Shown piece by piece: positions 7,715-15,966 of a stretch of DNA of 52,904 nucleotides (position 1 is the first letter of the stretch; the number at the start of each line of letters is the position of its first letter). Origin of the DNA: Chloroflexota bacterium. GTDB lineage: Bacteria > Chloroflexota > Dormibacteria > CF-121. Made by a program: the position numbers and the translations under genes. The notes under the pieces were generated by a model. That model was not told the DNA's origin. It searched no databases and was given only the letters and a program-made list of their open reading frames with translations. The stretch is from the NCBI GenBank assembly GCA_005880615.1, contig VBID01000119.1, forward strand, positions 1-52,904, written 5' to 3'.

Positions 7715-8644
7715 TCAGCCCAACCACTCGTCCAGGACCGCGGTCTCTGTAGCCTCCAGGGCGGCCTTCAGCCGCTCCAGAAAGGCGCGCCGCCAGGCAT
7801 TGCGCCGGGGCCGCTGCAGCCCGTCGGTCAGGCGTCCGCCAGCCAGCGCCTCGACCAGGTTCATCTGGCAGCGGGAGGCGTAGCGAACCCGGGTCCCGCC
7901 GGGCGCCGGCTCGAAGGTCCAGATCGATCGGTTGGCCTGCAGCGCGTCCGGCAGGCCGATGGCCAGCCGGCGGGGGCGGTCGTACTCAAGAATCTCCTCC
8001 ACGGCGTGGCTGTCGTCCCAGTGGTGGACCCGAACGCGCGACCCGATGTGCGGAGAGCCGAGGGTGAGTTGCTCCACCGACTCGACCTCGGCGACATAGT
8101 GGGGTTGATTGCGGGCGTCGCTCACAAAGTCGAAGGCGCGCTCCGGCCGGCAGGTGACGATCAGGGCGACTCCACTCTCCACCCGGCGCATGGCCGGGGG
8201 CAGCCAGAGGAGCGTCCAGAGTGACGTGGTAGCCACCAGCACCAGGCTGAACAGCGGGTCGATAATCCACACGCCGACCGCGGTAATAGCGATGACCAGA
8301 CCGAGCTTGGTGAGTTCGGAGCGCAGGGCGCGATTGACGTCGCGGCCCCACTGGGTGATGTCGGCCGACCGCTGGCCAAGCTTCTGGTCCAGGCGGTCGG
8401 CCAAAGTTTCGGAGACGACGGTCGAGATGACATAGATGAAAAGGTGCTGCAAGGTCGGGCGCCACCCGGTCACCAACAGGTAGGCAGCGGCCGTGACGGG
8501 CACCGCGATCATGCAGATGGCCGCCACCGCAGCGATCCGGGACTCCCTGCGCCCTACCAACCGGGCCAGCACCACCAGCGCCGTGATCAGGCACCAGAGC
8601 GGGCCGATCAGCGCGACGTAGCTCAGCCAGTCCCAGGAGGGCAC
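7715..8644 (-). CDS. Membrane protein with C-terminal SRPBCC (polyketide cyclase-like) domain
   Basis: 309 residues from a GTG at 8644. The first ~170 residues hold four or five hydrophobic helices (for example VALIGPLWCLITALVVLA, ICMIAVPVTAAAYLLV, LGLVIAITAVGVWII, FSLVLVATTSLWTLLW). Residues ~175-300 form an SRPBCC helix-grip domain, recognisable from CRPERAFDFVSDARNQPHY, IGSRVRVHHWD, WTFEPAPGGTRVRY and a long C-terminal helix. SRPBCC domains bind hydrophobic small molecules; the ligand here is unknown. A fusion to a membrane domain is less usual than the stand-alone form. It follows ftsH on the same strand after a 42-nt gap and may share its transcript. Confidence 0.65.
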   Translation of the reverse strand: MPSWDWLSYVALIGPLWCLITALVVLARLVGRRESRIAAVAAICMIAVPVTAAAYLLVTGWRPTLQHLFIYVISTVVSETLADRLDQKLGQRSADITQWGRDVNRALRSELTKLGLVIAITAVGVWIIDPLFSLVLVATTSLWTLLWLPPAMRRVESGVALIVTCRPERAFDFVSDARNQPHYVAEVESVEQLTLGSPHIGSRVRVHHWDDSHAVEEILEYDRPRRLAIGLPDALQANRSIWTFEPAPGGTRVRYASRCQMNLVEALAGGRLTDGLQRPRRNAWRRAFLERLKAALEATETAVLDEWLG

Positions 8645-8686
8645 GAGCAGTACATGACCCCCCCGGGAGAGGTCTTGCGGTTGGGT

Positions 8687-10621
8687 CTAAGCGGGGGTCG
8701 GCTCCAGCCGGCCGGGGGGAAGTTCGGGGCCGCGCTCCTCGGTCTTGCCCTTGGGCTGCGGCAGCGGGGCGGGTGCCGCCTGCGGCTTCGGCTCATTGAG
8801 GCTGGCCGGGATTTTGCCGTCCGGGGAGTTGAGGATGGCATCCATCTGCCAGCCTTCAATGGTCTCTTCCTGCTTCAGGTACTCGGCCAGCGCGATCAGC
8901 TTGTCGCGCTTCTCAGTCAGGATCTTCTTGGCTCGCTGGTAGGCGGCGTCCACCAGCCGGTGGACCTCCTGGTCGATCTCGCCTGCCACCTCCTCGCTGT
9001 AGTTGCGCTGCTCACCCAGGTCGCGACCCAGGAAGACAAGTTCCTCCTTGTGGCCGAACGTGAGCGGTCCGAGCTTCTCGGACATGCCCCACTCGGTGAC
9101 CATCCGACGGGCCAGCTTGGTGGCCTTGCCGATGTCGTCAGAGGCGCCCGAGGTGATGTCCCCCGCCATCAGCTCCTCGGCCACTCGCCCGCCCATCATC
9201 ACCGCCATGGTGTCGTTCAACTCACTGCGCGACACCAGGTAGCGGTCCTCGGTCGGGAGCTGCATCGTCCAGCCGAGCGCCATGCCGCGGGAGATGATCG
9301 AGACCTTGTGCACGGGGTCGGCATTGGGCAGCGACTTGGCCACCAGCGCGTGGCCAATCTCGTGGTAGGCAATGATGTTCTTTTCTTTCTCGGTGATCAT
9401 GCGTGACTTGCGCTCGGGTCCGGCGATGACGCGCGCGATGGCCTCCTCGAGTTCGGTTTGGCCGATGGCCTTCTTGTTGTTGCGGGCGGCCAAGATGGCC
9501 GCCTCGTTGATCAAGTTGCTGAGATCGGCGCCGCTGAACCCGGGCGTCTGGCGGGCGAGGACCTCGAGGTCGACCTGGCCGTCGAACGGCTTGTTGCGGG
9601 CGTGCACCTCCAGGATGGCGCGCCGGCCGCGGATGTCGGGCCGGTCGAGGGTGACGTGCCGGTCGAAGCGACCGGGCCGCAGCAGTGCCGGGTCCAGGAC
9701 GTCGGGCCGGTTGGTGGCGGCGATGACGATAACGTGGGTGCTGGTTTCGAAACCATCCATTTCCACCAGCAGCTGGTTGAGGGTCTGCTCGCGCTCATCG
9801 TGCCCGCCGCCCAGGCCGGCGCCGCGCTGCCGACCCACGGCATCGATCTCGTCCACGAAGACGATGCACGGCGAGTTCTTCTTCGCCTGGTCGAACAGGT
9901 CGCGCACCCGCGAGGCGCCCACGCCCACGAACATCTCCACGAACTCCGACCCGGAGATGCTAAAGAAGGGCACCCCCGCCTCACCGGCGACGGCCTTGGA
10001 GAGCAACGTCTTGCCGGTGCCGGGCGGCCCGACCATGAGCACGCCCTTGGGGATGCGGGCGCCGAGGGCGGTGAACTTATCCGGATACTTGAGGAACTCG
10101 ACGATTTCGGTGAGCTCCTGCTTGGCCTCCTCGACGCCGGCCACGTCGTTGAAGGTGACGGCCGGCTTGTCGCCGGAGAGCAGGCGGGCGCGGCTGCGGC
10201 CGAAGGAAATGGCCTGATTGTTGCCGCTCTGGGTCTGCCTCAGCATGAACCACATGAAGACGCCGATGATGAGGAACAGGAACAGGTTGGGAACGATGAC
10301 GGACCACAGGACGCTGGACTGGCTGGGCGCCTCGACCTTGTAGGTGACGCCGGCGGCATCCAGCTTCGTCTCCAGCTGGTAGCCCTCGCGGAACGTGGTC
10401 TTGTAGGACTTCTGGTCGGTCCCCTGCCAATCGACCTCGGAGCCGTTGCCCTTGATGGTCGCGGACTGGACCTGTTTCGAATCGACTGCGGCCAGGAATT
10501 CGCTCAGGCTCTTGTCGGTAGGCGAGGATGTGACATTGAAGCTGCGAATACTGGCCAGCACGATGGCCAGCAGGCCGGCGAGCAGAATGAAATAGACAAT
10601 GTTCCGGCGCTGGCCTCTCAT
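8687..10621 (-). CDS. ftsH: ATP-dependent zinc metalloprotease FtsH
   Basis: 644 residues, normal length. Two transmembrane helices (about 8-25 and 108-130) flank an extracytoplasmic FtsH_ext domain. The AAA+ module has Walker A GPPGTGKT near 197-204, Walker [10 protein letters not shown] near 255, and an SRH with [20 protein letters not shown]. The peptidase motif is HEIGH near 420, against HEAGH in most homologues, with the third zinc ligand in the [11 protein letters not shown] segment near 493. The C-terminal tail is Pro/Glu-rich. FtsH degrades membrane and regulatory proteins as a hexamer. It lies directly downstream of tilS on the same strand, a widespread bacterial gene order. Confidence 0.97.
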   Translation of the reverse strand: MRGQRRNIVYFILLAGLLAIVLASIRSFNVTSSPTDKSLSEFLAAVDSKQVQSATIKGNGSEVDWQGTDQKSYKTTFREGYQLETKLDAAGVTYKVEAPSQSSVLWSVIVPNLFLFLIIGVFMWFMLRQTQSGNNQAISFGRSRARLLSGDKPAVTFNDVAGVEEAKQELTEIVEFLKYPDKFTALGARIPKGVLMVGPPGTGKTLLSKAVAGEAGVPFFSISGSEFVEMFVGVGASRVRDLFDQAKKNSPCIVFVDEIDAVGRQRGAGLGGGHDEREQTLNQLLVEMDGFETSTHVIVIAATNRPDVLDPALLRPGRFDRHVTLDRPDIRGRRAILEVHARNKPFDGQVDLEVLARQTPGFSGADLSNLINEAAILAARNNKKAIGQTELEEAIARVIAGPERKSRMITEKEKNIIAYHEIGHALVAKSLPNADPVHKVSIISRGMALGWTMQLPTEDRYLVSRSELNDTMAVMMGGRVAEELMAGDITSGASDDIGKATKLARRMVTEWGMSEKLGPLTFGHKEELVFLGRDLGEQRNYSEEVAGEIDQEVHRLVDAAYQRAKKILTEKRDKLIALAEYLKQEETIEGWQMDAILNSPDGKIPASLNEPKPQAAPAPLPQPKGKTEERGPELPPGRLEPTPA

Positions 10622-10685
10622 GGCTGTGCCAATTGTAACACCGGTTTCTAAGAAATCTTTTCGACAAATACGTCTCTGTCACGCA

Positions 10686-11906
10686 TTACGACGGCACGAT
10701 TTCGAGATGCAATTGCTGCTTTGACGCCGGAGTGACGCGCCGGGTTTCGGCAACGGTAACCCCTGGAATCCAGACGATGCCGATGGCGTCGCGAACAATA
10801 GGCAGCGTGTCCCGCAGATGCCGAGGGACGTGCGCATCCACCAGGACATCCTGGAGCTTCTTTGGGTAGGGAAAGCCGAGCGGCTGGATGCGCTCACCCG
10901 GAGCGCGGTGCGCGATGGTGAGGGGCGGCACGATGGTGCTGGCATCCACGTGGCCAATGCGATCGCGCGCGTGGAAGGTTGCCGGCTCGCAGGTGCAGGG
11001 GTGCACGGTGAGCGTTTGCCGCGAGGCGGCGGTGGCGGTGGCGTGGTGGCCTGCGTCGATGGCACGCCCGGTGAGAATTTCCCGGCGGAGTGACTCCACG
11101 TGCTCAAAGTCCAGGTCCGGGAAGAGCCGCCGCAGCAGCCGTCGCTGGATGGCCACCGGTTGCGCCGCGAAGGCCGCCTGGTCGCGCAGGGGGTCGGCGA
11201 CGCTTTGCTGCGTTCGGGTGGTGATGTCGTCCGCCAGCTGATCTTCCTCCGCCAGGATGTCGGCGGCGCGGGCGAGTAACCGGCGCGCCTGCGGGTGAAA
11301 CGTCTCGAGTGCCGGGAGGACGACCTGGCGCAGTCGGTTGCGCGCGAAGCGCGGATCTGCGTTAGTCGGGTCGAGTCGAGGCTCGAGCTGGTGGTCGGCC
11401 AGGTAGCGTTTGAGCTCGCTGCGGGTGGTGGCGAGGAGGGGACGGGCGAGGTCGGCGCTCCGGGGACGCATGGCGGCCAGGCCATGGGCCCCCGCGCCGC
11501 GCAGGAGATGAAGCAAAAGCGTTTCGACCTGGTCGTCCTGGGTGTGACCGGTGGCGATGACGCTGCTGGCACTGTCCGTGGCGGCCTGTCGCAAGAATGC
11601 GTAGCGCGCGATGCGGGCGGCATTCTCGGAGTGGGCGAGCGGCGAGCCGGCCTGGCCCATGATCCGCTGATAGCCCCAACGGTCCGCCAGCGCAGCCACG
11701 AATGTCGCGTCCTCTGCGCTGTCGCCACGCCAGCCGTGGTCGAAGTGCGCCACCGTCAGGTGCAGCGGCAGGGTGGGTTGCAGATCCCGAAGGATCGCCA
11801 ACAGGCCGAGCGAATCAGGACCGCCCGAAACGGCCACCAGCACGCGCTCGCCGGGCGTGAAGATGGCGCGGTCGCGGATGTAGGTCGCGACGCGGGAGGA
11901 GAGCAT
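10686..11906 (-). CDS. tilS: tRNA(Ile)-lysidine synthase
   Basis: 406 residues from the ATG at 11906. TilS converts C34 of the CAU-anticodon tRNA-Ile to lysidine, changing its identity from Met to Ile. The ATP pyrophosphatase P-loop SGGPDS is at residues 27-32, followed by HFDHGWRGDSAEDA, ATGHTQDDQVETLLLHLLRGAGAHGLAAM and RPLL, then the TilS C-terminal domains with LGFPYPKKLQDVLVDAHVPRHLRD. The frame stays open 27 codons further upstream, but that stretch is the complement of a tRNA gene, so the internal ATG is preferred although its ribosome site is weak. The gene starts ~20 nt after that tRNA and probably shares its transcript. Confidence 0.94.
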   Translation of the reverse strand: MLSSRVATYIRDRAIFTPGERVLVAVSGGPDSLGLLAILRDLQPTLPLHLTVAHFDHGWRGDSAEDATFVAALADRWGYQRIMGQAGSPLAHSENAARIARYAFLRQAATDSASSVIATGHTQDDQVETLLLHLLRGAGAHGLAAMRPRSADLARPLLATTRSELKRYLADHQLEPRLDPTNADPRFARNRLRQVVLPALETFHPQARRLLARAADILAEEDQLADDITTRTQQSVADPLRDQAAFAAQPVAIQRRLLRRLFPDLDFEHVESLRREILTGRAIDAGHHATATAASRQTLTVHPCTCEPATFHARDRIGHVDASTIVPPLTIAHRAPGERIQPLGFPYPKKLQDVLVDAHVPRHLRDTLPIVRDAIGIVWIPGVTVAETRRVTPASKQQLHLEIVPS

Positions 11907-11926
11907 CTGGTTGGCTCGCTCGTGCT

Positions 11927-12001
11927 TGGTGGCGGAGGCAAGGATCGAACTTGCGACATACCGGGTATGGGCCGGTTGCTCTACCACTGAGCTACTCCGC
12001 C
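11927..12001 (-). tRNA. tRNA with CAU anticodon (elongator Met, possibly Ile2), C33 in the anticodon loop
   Basis: A full cloverleaf is visible on the minus strand: acceptor GGCGGAG/CTCCGCC, D-stem GCTC/GAGC, anticodon stem ACCGG/CCGGT, T-arm GCAAG-TTCGATC-CTTGC and encoded ACCA at the 3' end. The seven-base anticodon loop is CCCATAC, giving CAU at 34-36, but position 33 is C where nearly all tRNAs have U. CAU is read by initiator Met, elongator Met or lysidine-modified Ile2. The lack of a 1-72 mismatch and of three stacked G-C pairs excludes the initiator. Elongator Met is the default; the position immediately ahead of tilS, whose substrate is tRNA-Ile(CAU), makes Ile2 worth considering. Confidence 0.9.
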
Positions 12002-12026
12002 GCGGGCATCGGTTAGTTTAGCAACC

Positions 12027-12779
12027 ATGCCGGGCTTATTTGCCGAGATCGCCGATCGCTATGACGCATTGCGTCCGCTGCAGGCGCGCGATCGCCAGCG
12101 CGTGGTTGCATTGGGGTCTGCGGACTGGTTGCGCCGTGACGACCTGGTGGTCGAGGTCGGGTGCGGCACGGGGCGCATGACGCTGCCGCTGGCCGAGATC
12201 AGTGCCCAGCAGGTGGTGGGCGTGGACCCGGAGGAGCGGATGCTGGAGGTCGCGCGCGGGAAAGACGTCGCCGGCCGGGTTCGGTGGCTGCGGGGGACCG
12301 CCTACCGGCTGCCGCTGACCGATGGCGTGGCCGGCGTGGTGCTGATGAGCATGGTGGTCCACCTGCTCAAGCAGCCGGGCCGCGCCTTCGCCGAGGCCCG
12401 GCGGGTGCTGCGCCCGGAGGGTCGGATGGTGATCTGGACGTTTACGCCGCGGCACGTCCGAGAGTTCTACTTGAACGAATGGTTTCCCAGCATCGCCTGG
12501 ATTGACGGCCAGCGCTTCCCGGCTGGGGACACCCTGGAGGCCGGGCTGCGGCGGGCGGGATTTGCGCCGGTGGCGGTGGACATCGAGGAGGAAACGGGCG
12601 CCCTAGCGGTGGAGGACGTCATCGACCGGGTGCGCGGGCGCTACATCTCGACCCTCAGCCTGGTCCCGCCGCTCGAGTACCGCCTAGGGCTGCAGCGGTT
12701 GGAAGAGTTGCGCACGCTGGATGGGGGGCGCCGGATTCCCTACCGCCTGGAATGGGCGATCGTGACGGCCATCAAGTAG
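12027..12779 (+). CDS. Class I SAM-dependent methyltransferase
   Basis: 250 residues from an ATG at 12027, divergent from the CAU tRNA and tilS. The SAM-binding motif I is VVEVGCGTGRMTLPLAE (about residues 41-57), the acidic motif II is VVGVDPEERML, and later motifs are LPLTDGVAGVVLMSMVVHLLKQPGRAFAEARRVLRPEGRMVIW. This is the Methyltransf_11 type, as in the UbiE/MenG and small-molecule methyltransferase group. The substrate cannot be inferred. The gene is monocistronic and ends in a strong hairpin terminator. Confidence 0.8.
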   Translation: MPGLFAEIADRYDALRPLQARDRQRVVALGSADWLRRDDLVVEVGCGTGRMTLPLAEISAQQVVGVDPEERMLEVARGKDVAGRVRWLRGTAYRLPLTDGVAGVVLMSMVVHLLKQPGRAFAEARRVLRPEGRMVIWTFTPRHVREFYLNEWFPSIAWIDGQRFPAGDTLEAGLRRAGFAPVAVDIEEETGALAVEDVIDRVRGRYISTLSLVPPLEYRLGLQRLEELRTLDGGRRIPYRLEWAIVTAIK

Positions 12780-12784
12780 AAGAG

Positions 12785-12812
12785 AAAGAGGAGCCGGACG
12801 GGGCTCCTCTTT
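12785..12812. terminator. Bidirectional intrinsic terminator
   Basis: Perfect 11-bp inverted repeat AAAGAGGAGCC / GGCTCCTCTTT with a 6-nt loop (12796-12801), starting 5 nt after the methyltransferase stop. The A-rich left edge and T-rich right edge let it act for the rightward methyltransferase and for the leftward initiator tRNA transcript. Confidence 0.8.
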
Positions 12813-12826
12813 CCTGGGTTGATAGT

Positions 12827-12901
12827 TGGTTGCGCGGGCCAGATTCGAACTGGCGACCTTCGGGTTATGAGCCCGACGAGCTTCCACTGCTCCACCGCGC
12901 T
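12827..12901 (-). tRNA. Initiator tRNA-fMet (CAU)
   Basis: Cloverleaf on the minus strand: acceptor AGCGCGG with CCGCGCA, D-stem GAGC/GCTC, anticodon stem CGGG/CCCG around loop CTCATAA, T-arm GCCAG-TTCGAAT-CTGGC and encoded ACCA. Two initiator hallmarks are visible: the mispaired first acceptor position (A1 opposite A72, where C1-A72 is commoner) and the three consecutive G-C pairs next to the anticodon loop. The terminator at 12785-12812 lies immediately downstream. Confidence 0.93.
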
Positions 12902-12981
12902 CGCAGCCCTACGCGGGCGAGGCTGTCATTTTACTCCAACCGCGCCACCGACCGCCAAGGGCGCGCACTCGGGCGCACGGG

Positions 12982-13416
12982 CTACTTGTACTTGCCGCCC
13001 CGCTTGGCTTCCAGGTTGCGCTTGATGTCGAGCAAGCGCTCCTCGCTGCTCTTCAAGAACTTGGAGAGCTTCTCCTCGAACACCGGATCCGCCCCCTCGG
13101 GCAGCTCGCGCTTGCCTCGACCCCAGCGCTTGTACGGCCGCGGGAGCACCGGCATGGTGGCCGCCAATGGGCCCTCCGGCACGGCCGCCTGCTTCAGCGA
13201 CAAGTCGACCTTGCCGTTGGTGGGGTTGACGTTCAGCACCTTGACCTTGACGCGCTCATTCATCTTCAGGTGGTTGTTGACATCGCGCACGTACTCGTTC
13301 GCGATCTCAGAGATATGAATGAGCCCCGTGCCGCCGCCCTCGATTTGAACGAACGCCCCAAAATTCGTGATCCCGACGATGGTCCCTTCGACCAGTGTCC
13401 CCGGCGTTACTGCCAC
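12982..13416 (-). CDS. S1 RNA-binding domain protein
   Basis: 144 residues from a GTG at 13416. A single S1/OB domain occupies residues ~6-77: GTLVEGTIVGITNFGAFVQI, GLIHISEIANEYV, VNNHLKMNERVKVKVLNV and GKVDLSLK. The basic C-terminal half (KRWGRGKRELPEG, then a KLSKFLKSSEERLLDIKRNL helix) resembles the small S1 proteins of the YabR/GSP13 group, which bind ribosomes or RNA. It follows the DivIC/FtsB-like gene after 17 nt, in the same relative order as yabR near divIC in Bacillus, supporting cotranscription. The exact RNA target is not known. Confidence 0.85.
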   Translation of the reverse strand: MAVTPGTLVEGTIVGITNFGAFVQIEGGGTGLIHISEIANEYVRDVNNHLKMNERVKVKVLNVNPTNGKVDLSLKQAAVPEGPLAATMPVLPRPYKRWGRGKRELPEGADPVFEEKLSKFLKSSEERLLDIKRNLEAKRGGKYK

Positions 13417-13433
13417 TTACCCAGCGCTGCCTC

Positions 13434-13868
13434 CTAGTGCCACAGGTTCTTCAACCAGCCTACGACTGCCTGCCACGCGCCGCCGACGCCACCGGCCGCA
13501 CGGGCTTGCGCAGCACCCGCCGGGTGCCCAGCGCCAGCGGTGGCCGCCGGCGACGGGCTGGGCTTCACGATGATATAGACGTTTTCGCTCGGCCGTGCGA
13601 ATCCGTACTTTCGGGCCTCTTCCTCCATGGCGCTGGGGGAGGCTGCGGACGCCAGGTCGCGTTGCGCCTGGGCGTTTTCGGCAGCCAGCTGCGTGTTCTG
13701 CGCTTTCAGCTGGTCGGCTTGATGTCCTAATCGGAGATTCAACACCACCTCAGAGCCAAATGCCCACACGCCCCACAGCAAAATCGCCGCTGTGGCCAGC
13801 CAGATCAAGCGATCGGGCGCCACAAATCGGATCTTCTCGCGGGACGGTCTGGCGGTGGTGTTGCTCAA
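13434..13868 (-). CDS. DivIC/FtsB-family septum formation initiator protein
   Basis: 144 residues from a TTG at 13868. Short cytoplasmic N-terminus, one transmembrane helix (IWLATAAILLWGVWAF, about 21-38), then a coiled coil (LGHQADQLKAQNTQLAAENAQAQRDLAS) and the family end EEEARKYGFARPSENVYIIV. FtsB/DivIC bridges FtsL and FtsQ/DivIB in the divisome. The C-terminal ~45 residues are Ala/Pro/Gly-rich, an extension beyond the typical ~100-residue family length. The TTG has no clear ribosome site, so the start could be slightly off. It lies just upstream of the S1-domain gene. Confidence 0.85.
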   Translation of the reverse strand: MSNTTARPSREKIRFVAPDRLIWLATAAILLWGVWAFGSEVVLNLRLGHQADQLKAQNTQLAAENAQAQRDLASAASPSAMEEEARKYGFARPSENVYIIVKPSPSPAATAGAGHPAGAAQARAAGGVGGAWQAVVGWLKNLWH

Positions 13869-13932
13869 ATGGGATGGTGTGACGCGGCAGGATCGCCGGC
13901 CCGAAAACGGGTTGCATTATAGAGTGAATCCC

Positions 13933-14733
13933 CTACCCGTTGGCAAGATCCGGAGCACGATCGTGACTCTCCGCGGCCTTGGCCGCCTCCCATCGCCGGT
14001 CCAGCTCGTCAAGCGACATGCCCGACAGCGCCACACCCTCCGCCTGGGCGCCCCCCTCCATCAGCCGAAACCGCGCCTCGAAGCGCTGGGCGGCGCTGCG
14101 CAAAGCGTCCTCCGGGTTGATCTCCAGTCGTCGGGCGACGTTGACCAGGGCAAACAGCAGATCGCCGAACTCGGCCTCGCGCTCCTCCATCGTCGACGCC
14201 TGGCGCAACTCGGCGACCTCCTCCCCCACCTTTTCGACGGCGCCCTCGACGTCCGGCCAATCAAAGCCCACCCGCTGGGCACGTTTCTGCAGCGACCAGG
14301 CCCACTGCAGAGCTGGCAGCGATCGCTGCACGCCGTCTAACGCCGAGACCCGCCCATACTCGGCGGCCTTGAGCGCCTCCCAGTTCCGAACCACTTCTTC
14401 CGACCCGGAGACCACGACCGACCCGAACACATGCGGATGCCGCCGCACCAGCTTGTCGCGGACCGCATCCGCCACATCGCCCAGCTCGAACTCCCCCGCC
14501 TGCCGGGCAATCTCGGCATGCATCAACACCTGGAGCAGCACATCACCCAGCTCATCCCGCAGCTCGTCGACGGCACCGCCATCGATGGCGGCCAGCACCT
14601 CATAGGCCTCCTCCAGCAGCGTGGACCGCAACGAGGCATGGGTTTGCTCCCGGTCCCACGGACAGCCATCGGGCCCGCGCAACCGTTCGACGACCGCGAT
14701 CAACTCGCGCAACCGTTGCAGCCGCTCATCCAT
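13933..14733 (-). CDS. mazG: Nucleoside triphosphate pyrophosphohydrolase MazG
   Basis: 266 residues from the ATG at 14733; the frame stays open upstream but that part overlaps the MFS gene and is low-quality. Two MazG domains in tandem: LRGPDGCPWDREQTHASLRSTLLEEAYEVLAAID...ELRDELGDVLLQVLMHAEIA (about 16-75) and VEKVGEEVAELRQA...EAEFGDLLFALVNVARRL (about 165-210), each with the E-x2-E...E-x2-D metal-binding pattern. MazG hydrolyses NTPs to NMP and PPi, for house-cleaning or to lower ppGpp. The DELGD and EEAYEV motifs are intact in the first domain and EFGD in the second. Confidence 0.94.
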   Translation of the reverse strand: MDERLQRLRELIAVVERLRGPDGCPWDREQTHASLRSTLLEEAYEVLAAIDGGAVDELRDELGDVLLQVLMHAEIARQAGEFELGDVADAVRDKLVRRHPHVFGSVVVSGSEEVVRNWEALKAAEYGRVSALDGVQRSLPALQWAWSLQKRAQRVGFDWPDVEGAVEKVGEEVAELRQASTMEEREAEFGDLLFALVNVARRLEINPEDALRSAAQRFEARFRLMEGGAQAEGVALSGMSLDELDRRWEAAKAAESHDRAPDLANG

Positions 14734-14743
14734 CCATCGGATT

Positions 14744-15931
14744 CTAAGCAACCGTCGTGACCATGCCGCCGGCGCGCTGCCCGGCCGCGCGCAGGCTCGG
14801 CACCGCCGCCAGGACCAGGGCGACGCACGCCACCGCCCCGGCCACGAATGGCACGGCGAGCCCGATGGCAAAAAGGGTCCCGGCGAGCAGCGAGCCGATG
14901 GCCATGGCGGCGCTCAAGGCGGTGCCCACGATGCCCTGCGCCTCGCCCCGGCTCTCCGGCACCGCGTCCATCAGGAAGGCATTCATGGCCGGCTCGGCGA
15001 AGGCCCACAGCCCAGCCTCAACCGCGCCCACCGCCATAACCACCGGAATGTTGTGTAGCAATGGATAGAACGGCCCAATCATGGCCGTCAGGCCCACCGA
15101 GGCGGCCGCCAACCAACGCCGGTCCCAGCGGTCTGAGGCCCATCCGGCCAGCGGCGTGACAATCACGAGGGGCAATGCCCACAGTGAGAAGGAGAGGCCG
15201 ATCACCGGGTCGCTGGCTCCAATGGCCCGCATATAGAGACTCCAGATCACGTCGTAGATTCCGGCCAGGAGCCCGACCCCGGCCGTCAGGATGAGGACTC
15301 CGCGGAGGGCCTGCCCTCCCCTCCCCGCTCGCAGACTGAGCACCGGCAAGCCGCGCTGGCCGGCCATGCGGCGCGGCGATGGGCCCAGCGCCACGGCGGC
15401 CACCAGCGCGGCTGCCGCCAGCGCCGCGCCGGTGGTCACGAACACGGTCCAGCGACCGAACACGGCCAGCAACCCGCCCAGAGCCGGCCCCACGATCAGG
15501 CCCGACATGCGGGCGGCCGACACCCACCCATACGCCATCCCCAGTTCCTCGGGTGGCACCACGTCGGCCACGGCGGCCCGCTCGGCCGGCGCGGCGGCCG
15601 CGAACCCCAATCCCTGCACAAACCGCAGCACCACCAGCCAGGCGACCGACAGCGGCAGCACAAACACCAACGACGCCGCCGCCGAAAGCAGCAACCCCGC
15701 CACCATCATTTCCCGCCGGCCTAATCGATCGGCCAGCCAGCCCGCCGGCCACTGCCCTACCGCCTGCGCCACCAGCGCCGCCGCGACCACCACCCCGACC
15801 AGCGCGTACGAGGCTCCCCGCTCGCGCAGGTACAGCGGCAGGATCGGCAGGATGGACCCAATCCCGGTCCCGGACACGAAGACGGCCGCCAGGATCCCCG
15901 CCAGCGCCGTGCGGCGCCGAGCCGGTTGCAT
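14744..15931 (-). CDS. Major facilitator superfamily transporter
   Basis: 395 residues from the ATG at 15931 (preceded by GGAAG); a TTG three codons upstream is also possible. About twelve hydrophobic helices, with the loop 2-3 motif GWLADRLGRREMM (the MFS D-R-x-G-R-R/K signature) near residues 66-78 and a related AGWASDRWDRRW in the second half. This points to an exporter of the drug:H+ antiporter type, but the substrate is unknown. It lies 26 nt after the formate-THF ligase stop on the same strand, so it may be the last gene of the C1 operon, or independent. Confidence 0.85.
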   Translation of the reverse strand: MQPARRRTALAGILAAVFVSGTGIGSILPILPLYLRERGASYALVGVVVAAALVAQAVGQWPAGWLADRLGRREMMVAGLLLSAAASLVFVLPLSVAWLVVLRFVQGLGFAAAAPAERAAVADVVPPEELGMAYGWVSAARMSGLIVGPALGGLLAVFGRWTVFVTTGAALAAAALVAAVALGPSPRRMAGQRGLPVLSLRAGRGGQALRGVLILTAGVGLLAGIYDVIWSLYMRAIGASDPVIGLSFSLWALPLVIVTPLAGWASDRWDRRWLAAASVGLTAMIGPFYPLLHNIPVVMAVGAVEAGLWAFAEPAMNAFLMDAVPESRGEAQGIVGTALSAAMAIGSLLAGTLFAIGLAVPFVAGAVACVALVLAAVPSLRAAGQRAGGMVTTVA

Positions 15932-15966
15932 GGCAGTCAACGCTTCCGCTTAGGCCCGAATCCGGG

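Noticed and set aside
11907-11987. N-terminal 27 codons of the long tilS reading frame
   Set aside because: They read through the complement of a tRNA gene and its flank and do not belong to the TilS family sequence.
14734-14871. 46-codon upstream extension of mazG
   Set aside because: It overlaps the MFS gene, is Trp/Arg/Ser-rich and precedes the normal MazG start at 14733.
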